A stretch of DNA of 64,000 bases. Source: Azonexus sp. GTDB taxonomy: Bacteria; Pseudomonadota; Gammaproteobacteria; Burkholderiales; Rhodocyclaceae. Of this stretch, positions 60,728 through 64,000 are shown piece after piece (position 1 is the stretch's first letter; each line of letters opens with the position of its first letter). The stretch covers positions 62,001 to 126,000 of the forward strand of contig NZ_JAKLLH010000011.1 of the NCBI RefSeq assembly GCF_023150235.1, written 5' to 3'. The position numbers and the translations under genes are program-made. The notes below the pieces were generated by a model. The model saw only the letters and a program-made list of their open reading frames with translations. It was not told where the DNA came from and made no database searches.

Positions 60728-61873
60728 TCACCCGGCAAAGACCGGCGCAAAACCGCCGCCGGCGGTGCGGAAATTGGTGGTCTGGCCCTGGTACAGACGA
60801 GCCACGACCAGCTGGATTTGGCCGGCGTAGACGTAACAGCGGAAGTCGGCCTTCATCGCCACCGTCTCCTCGCCGACCGTGACCGGATGCTCGGAAGGCG
60901 GTGCAATTTCCTGCGCGATGTAGTCGCCGGCCAGGATTTCCTCGAACACCCGCTTGGTCAGCTTGTCGCCGCGATAGGCGGCGCGACTGCCGAAACCGGC
61001 GGGCGGTTTGAAGAACCAGCGCTTCCTTTCGCTCCAGAATTTTTCGCCATTTTCCGGGTTGACCGTGATTGTCCGCGGCACGCCGCGTTGCAGGCAGTCC
61101 ACGGTCGCGGCATCGACCCCGAGCGCGGCCAGTGCCTGCGGGTCGGAGAGCAACATCAGGTTGCGCTTGTCGGCGTACAGCGCATGCGCCTGCGGATGCG
61201 GGGTGACGACCACCCCGCCAGCCGCGAAGACCTGGCGCAAGGCGGCGCAGGCCGGGGTTTCGAGATAAAAATCGGTGAGCCGGGCATAGACCAGATCGAC
61301 CTCTTCGCCGGCCAGCAGCAGACGTTCGCCATCGGCCGTGACCACCCGCTGCAACTCGGACGGATCGGCAATCGCCGCGTCAATACCGTGTTCGGCGAAA
61401 AGCTCGACGAAGAGCGCGAATTCCGGCGCCAGGAACTGCCCGGCCGGCGCCTCGTCGACAATCGCGATCCGCCGCAAGGGGGCAGTGCCGCGTGCCAGCC
61501 GCCATTCTGCGCAGAACATGTCGACGATGGCCTGCTTGGCCGCTGCCGCCAGCTCGTCCCGACCGTGCGCCGCGAGCAGGTAGGCGTTGAGCAGCCCCCC
61601 GCCGGCGTTGGTGTTGATCTCGATCAGCCGGGGCCCGTCGGTGCCCAGATGAAAGTCGTAGCCGTAGAACACCCCGCGCGGTGCGCACGGCAGCCGGGCG
61701 ATCTCCGGCGCCTGCGCCAGCACCTGCGCGCGGTAGGCGGGCAAGGCGAAGACCCGCTCGATGGCAGCGATCAGCTCGGCCATCGCCGCCAGCTGGGCGG
61801 CCGGCACGACGATGTCGGCCGCCGAGAAGAGTTGCGGCTGGGTGCGCTGCAGGCGTTCGAAAACGGATTTCAT
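60728..61873 (-). CDS. ATP-grasp-like protein, unknown substrate
   Basis: A 381-residue protein that looks like a glutathionylspermidine-synthase/ATP-grasp relative: GVFYGYDFHLGTDGPRLIEI with NTNAGG, KRWFFKPPAGFGSRAAYRGD (ATP-binding lysine) and MKADFRCYVYAGQIQLVVAR (metal and ATP contacts). The reaction is unknown; peptide or amide ligation is the class expectation. It lies between mobB and the helicase, same strand, with 18 and 83 nt gaps. Bases 61036-61067 resemble the dispersed repeat (CAAC subfamily), coding TITVNPENGEKFW. Confidence 0.75.
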   Translation of the reverse strand: MKSVFERLQRTQPQLFSAADIVVPAAQLAAMAELIAAIERVFALPAYRAQVLAQAPEIARLPCAPRGVFYGYDFHLGTDGPRLIEINTNAGGGLLNAYLLAAHGRDELAAAAKQAIVDMFCAEWRLARGTAPLRRIAIVDEAPAGQFLAPEFALFVELFAEHGIDAAIADPSELQRVVTADGERLLLAGEEVDLVYARLTDFYLETPACAALRQVFAAGGVVVTPHPQAHALYADKRNLMLLSDPQALAALGVDAATVDCLQRGVPRTITVNPENGEKFWSERKRWFFKPPAGFGSRAAYRGDKLTKRVFEEILAGDYIAQEIAPPSEHPVTVGEETVAMKADFRCYVYAGQIQLVVARLYQGQTTNFRTAGGGFAPVFAG

Positions 61874-61956
61874 GGGCGGTTGCGAAAGAAGGTGGGCGCG
61901 AAAGCCGGGATGTTCAAGGGGCTCAAGGGGCGACGCGGGATGGGGTCAGGAGCGGG

Positions 61957-63909
61957 TCAACTGCGGGCGGCGGCGAAGAAATCAAGCACCACCTGCAGTT
62001 CGCGCGTCCGCTGCATCGGCGGCAGGCTCTGCCAGACCAGACGGCCATAGGGTTTTCCGGTCAGCCGCGGGTCGCAGATCATCAGCACGCCACGGTCGCT
62101 TTCGTCGCGGATCAGGCGGCCTGCGCCCTGCTTGACGTTGATCACCGCGCGCGGCAACTGGTAGTCGATGAAGGCGTTGCGGCCTTCGCGCTTCATCTGC
62201 TCAATCCGCGCCGAGAGCACCGGGTCGTCGGGCGGTGCGAACGGGATCTTGTCGATCACCACCAGCGACAGCGCCTCGCCGCGCACATCGACGCCTTCCC
62301 AGAAACTCTGGCTGCCGACCAGCACCGCGTTGCCCAGCCGGCGGAAGCGTTCCAGCAACTCGGTCTTGCTCCCCTCGCCCTGGACCAGCAGCGGCAATTC
62401 CAGCCCCTCGTCCTCCAGCCGGGCCTTGAGCAGTTCGTGCGTGCGGCGCATCGCACGCAGGCTGGTGCACAAGAAGAAGGCGCCGCCGCCGGCCGCCTTC
62501 AGCGCCGGGAATGCGGCGTCGACGACGGCGTCGGTGTAGTTCCAGGCATTCGGGTCGGGCATGCCGAGCGGCGCGTAGAGCACCGCCTGCTTGCCGTAAT
62601 CGAAAGGACTCTGCCAGCAGGCGCTGTCCGGCTTGCCGAGCCCGAGTTCGGCGCAGTAATGGACGAAACCGCCGCGCACCGCCAGCGTCGCCGAGGTGAA
62701 AATCCAGGCACGCGGGTGGCCGCCCATCTGCTTGCGGAAGATGCTGGCGACGTCGAGCGGCGTCGAATTGAGTTGCAGCGACTGGGTGTAGGCCTCGGCC
62801 CAGCGCACGTAGCCGGTATCGGTCAGGCTCTGCCAGGCAGCGAACATCTGCTGCAGTTCGAGCGCCCGCTGCCAGCATTTTTCCAGGCCTTCCGAACGCT
62901 GCGCCTGGCCTTCGAGAATCTTTGCGAAAACCGCCAGTTCTTCGTCCAGCGTCTGCATCGCCGGCTCGAATTCGGCGTGTTCGAGCAGTTGACCGTGGGA
63001 GAAGCGCCCGGTATCGGCGCCAATCGCCAGGCGCAGGTCGCGGGCGACCTTTTCGACGCGCTTGCTGCCGTCCTGCAGGTCGAGGCAGTCGCGGGCGCTG
63101 AGCAGGCCCTCGGCGCGGGCATCGCGGGCCAGGTCGACGACTTGCGAAGTGGACACGCTGTCGCCGAAGAACAGCGTCGCCACCTCGGGCAACTGGTGGG
63201 CTTCGTCGAAGATCACCGTGTTGCACATCGGCAGCAGCTCGGCCATGCCTTCGTCGCGCAGCATCACGTCGGCAAAGAAGAGGTGGTGATTGACCACCAC
63301 CAGGTCGGCCTCCATCGCCTCGCGCCGCGCCTTGAGCACGAAGCAGTCCTTGTGGTTCGGGCAATCCTGGCCGAGGCAGTTGTCGCGGGTCGAGGTCACC
63401 TGCGACCACACCGGCGAATTTTCGTTGACCTCGATGCACTCGGCCTTGTCGCCGCTTTGCGTCGCCTTGGCGAAGGTCGAGATGCGGCGCGCGTCGGCGG
63501 CGTCCTCGCGGTTGAAGAAGCGGCCGTCGAGCAGCGCCCGCTCCAGGTGGTAAGGGCAGACGTAATTCGCCCGCCCCTTGAGCAAGGCGATCTGCACCGG
63601 CGCCTTGAGCACCTGGCGAACCAGCGGCAGATCCTTATTGAACAACTGGTCCTGCAGCGTCTTGGTCCCGGTCGAAACGATCACCTTGCCGCCCGAGAGC
63701 AAGGCCGGAACCAAGTAGGCAAAGGTCTTGCCGGTGCCGGTGCCAGCTTCGGCAATGAACACTTCCTGGCCCTTGATCGCCGTCGCAATGCGTTCGGCCA
63801 TCTCCAGCTGTTGCGGACGGATGCGGTAACCGCCGATGGCCTGGGCCAAGGGGCCGGCGGGCGAAAAGATGTCGGACAGGGAAGCCAAGGTATCGGAAGA
63901 AACAGCCAA
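61957..63909 (-). CDS. DinG/YoaA-type ATP-dependent DNA helicase
   Basis: A 650-residue superfamily 2 helicase of the XPD-like iron-sulphur group. Walker A is AEAGTGTGKTFAYLVPALL, motif II is VIFDEAHQLPE, and cysteines at NYVCPYH, NCLGQDCPNHKDCF can hold a [4Fe-4S] cluster. The C-terminal motif QGAGRLIRDESDRGVL is motif VI. YoaA and DinG act in replication restart and lesion tolerance. The first plausible start is a TTG at 63909; the next is TTG 63888; no ATG exists nearby, so the exact start is uncertain. Confidence 0.92.
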   Translation of the reverse strand: MAVSSDTLASLSDIFSPAGPLAQAIGGYRIRPQQLEMAERIATAIKGQEVFIAEAGTGTGKTFAYLVPALLSGGKVIVSTGTKTLQDQLFNKDLPLVRQVLKAPVQIALLKGRANYVCPYHLERALLDGRFFNREDAADARRISTFAKATQSGDKAECIEVNENSPVWSQVTSTRDNCLGQDCPNHKDCFVLKARREAMEADLVVVNHHLFFADVMLRDEGMAELLPMCNTVIFDEAHQLPEVATLFFGDSVSTSQVVDLARDARAEGLLSARDCLDLQDGSKRVEKVARDLRLAIGADTGRFSHGQLLEHAEFEPAMQTLDEELAVFAKILEGQAQRSEGLEKCWQRALELQQMFAAWQSLTDTGYVRWAEAYTQSLQLNSTPLDVASIFRKQMGGHPRAWIFTSATLAVRGGFVHYCAELGLGKPDSACWQSPFDYGKQAVLYAPLGMPDPNAWNYTDAVVDAAFPALKAAGGGAFFLCTSLRAMRRTHELLKARLEDEGLELPLLVQGEGSKTELLERFRRLGNAVLVGSQSFWEGVDVRGEALSLVVIDKIPFAPPDDPVLSARIEQMKREGRNAFIDYQLPRAVINVKQGAGRLIRDESDRGVLMICDPRLTGKPYGRLVWQSLPPMQRTRELQVVLDFFAAARS

Positions 63910-63979
63910 TCAGAAAATGCGCCAAGGGAAAACAGCCCATCGCTTCCCCGCCAACGGCTGCGAGGAGCGGAGCTGTATC

Positions 63980-64000
63980 TGGTGCCCGAGGCCGGGATCG
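63980..64000 (-). tRNA. 3' end of a tRNA, probably tRNA-Leu, cut by window edge
   Basis: Minus strand reads CGATCCCGGCCTCGGGCACC with a final A: the T-loop end, T-stem, acceptor strand CTCGGGC, discriminator and CCA. Acceptor CTCGGGC pairs with GCCCGAG, typical of tRNA-Leu starts. The rest lies beyond the window, so the identity is a guess. Confidence 0.65.

Overview
The window is GC-rich bacterial chromosome, almost wall-to-wall genes on both strands with many 1-28 nt overlaps. Gene families and arrangement point to a betaproteobacterium, most likely Rhodocyclales (Dechloromonas/Azonexus-like). The clearest sign is EarP next to an EF-P that carries arginine at position 32, plus RadA/Alr, ZapE, MltF, an ACR3-type ars operon and several large signalling proteins. 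This assignment is inference; no rRNA lies in the window.

Layout. 1-5.7 kb: a BarA-like hybrid kinase running off the left edge, then pgsA and uvrC. 5.7-8.3 kb: uracil-DNA glycosylase divergent from earP-efp. 8.3-14 kb: FtsX-like permease, radA, a cyclic-nucleotide-binding protein and alr. 14-18.8 kb: LysR regulator, lplT, an enoyl-CoA hydratase homologue and a MocR-type regulator. 19-24.5 kb: DUF2917-azlC-azlD, tRNA-Ser(CGA) with a partial duplicate, mltF, an M14 peptidase and serS. 24.5-26.9 kb: a lower-GC island with a two-gene AAA ATPase / nuclease-like cassette that looks like phage defence. 27-34.8 kb: hydrolase-TDT transporter pair, GlxA-type regulator, cysteine hydrolase, a chemotaxis receptor broken by an in-frame TGA, malonyl-CoA decarboxylase and an acetyltransferase. 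34.8-40.4 kb: a Lon-like protease coupled to a secretin-N-domain protein, then zapE. 40.5-44.2 kb: arsR-arsC-acr3-permease-thioredoxin operon. 44.2-46.6 kb: secreted coiled-coil protein, LysE exporter and queF. 46.6-48.1 kb: a second low-GC patch with a DUF4062 protein preceded by a C14 tract. 48.3-51.2 kb: lipoprotein, YgjP-like peptidase, pldA, def. 51.3-55.6 kb: an HD-GYP response regulator translationally coupled to a hybrid kinase. 55.7-64 kb: ankyrin-like protein, YlqF GTPase, a molybdenum-cofactor cluster (mobB, moeA, moaD) with a zeta-toxin-like kinase and a small protein between moeA and moaD, an ATP-grasp-like protein, a DinG/YoaA-type helicase and the edge of a tRNA.

The most unusual signal is a dispersed repeat of about 32 bp: a palindromic head (CCACGGTCGACCGTGG or close variants) followed by a short A-run/T-run tail. 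At least a dozen copies occur in 64 kb. They lie between genes, at start and stop codons, inside at least one reading frame (queF), and in three places as inverted pairs. The best candidates for undescribed biology are this element family, the AAA/nuclease-like pair at 24.85-26.8 kb, and the DUF4062 gene behind the poly-C tract.
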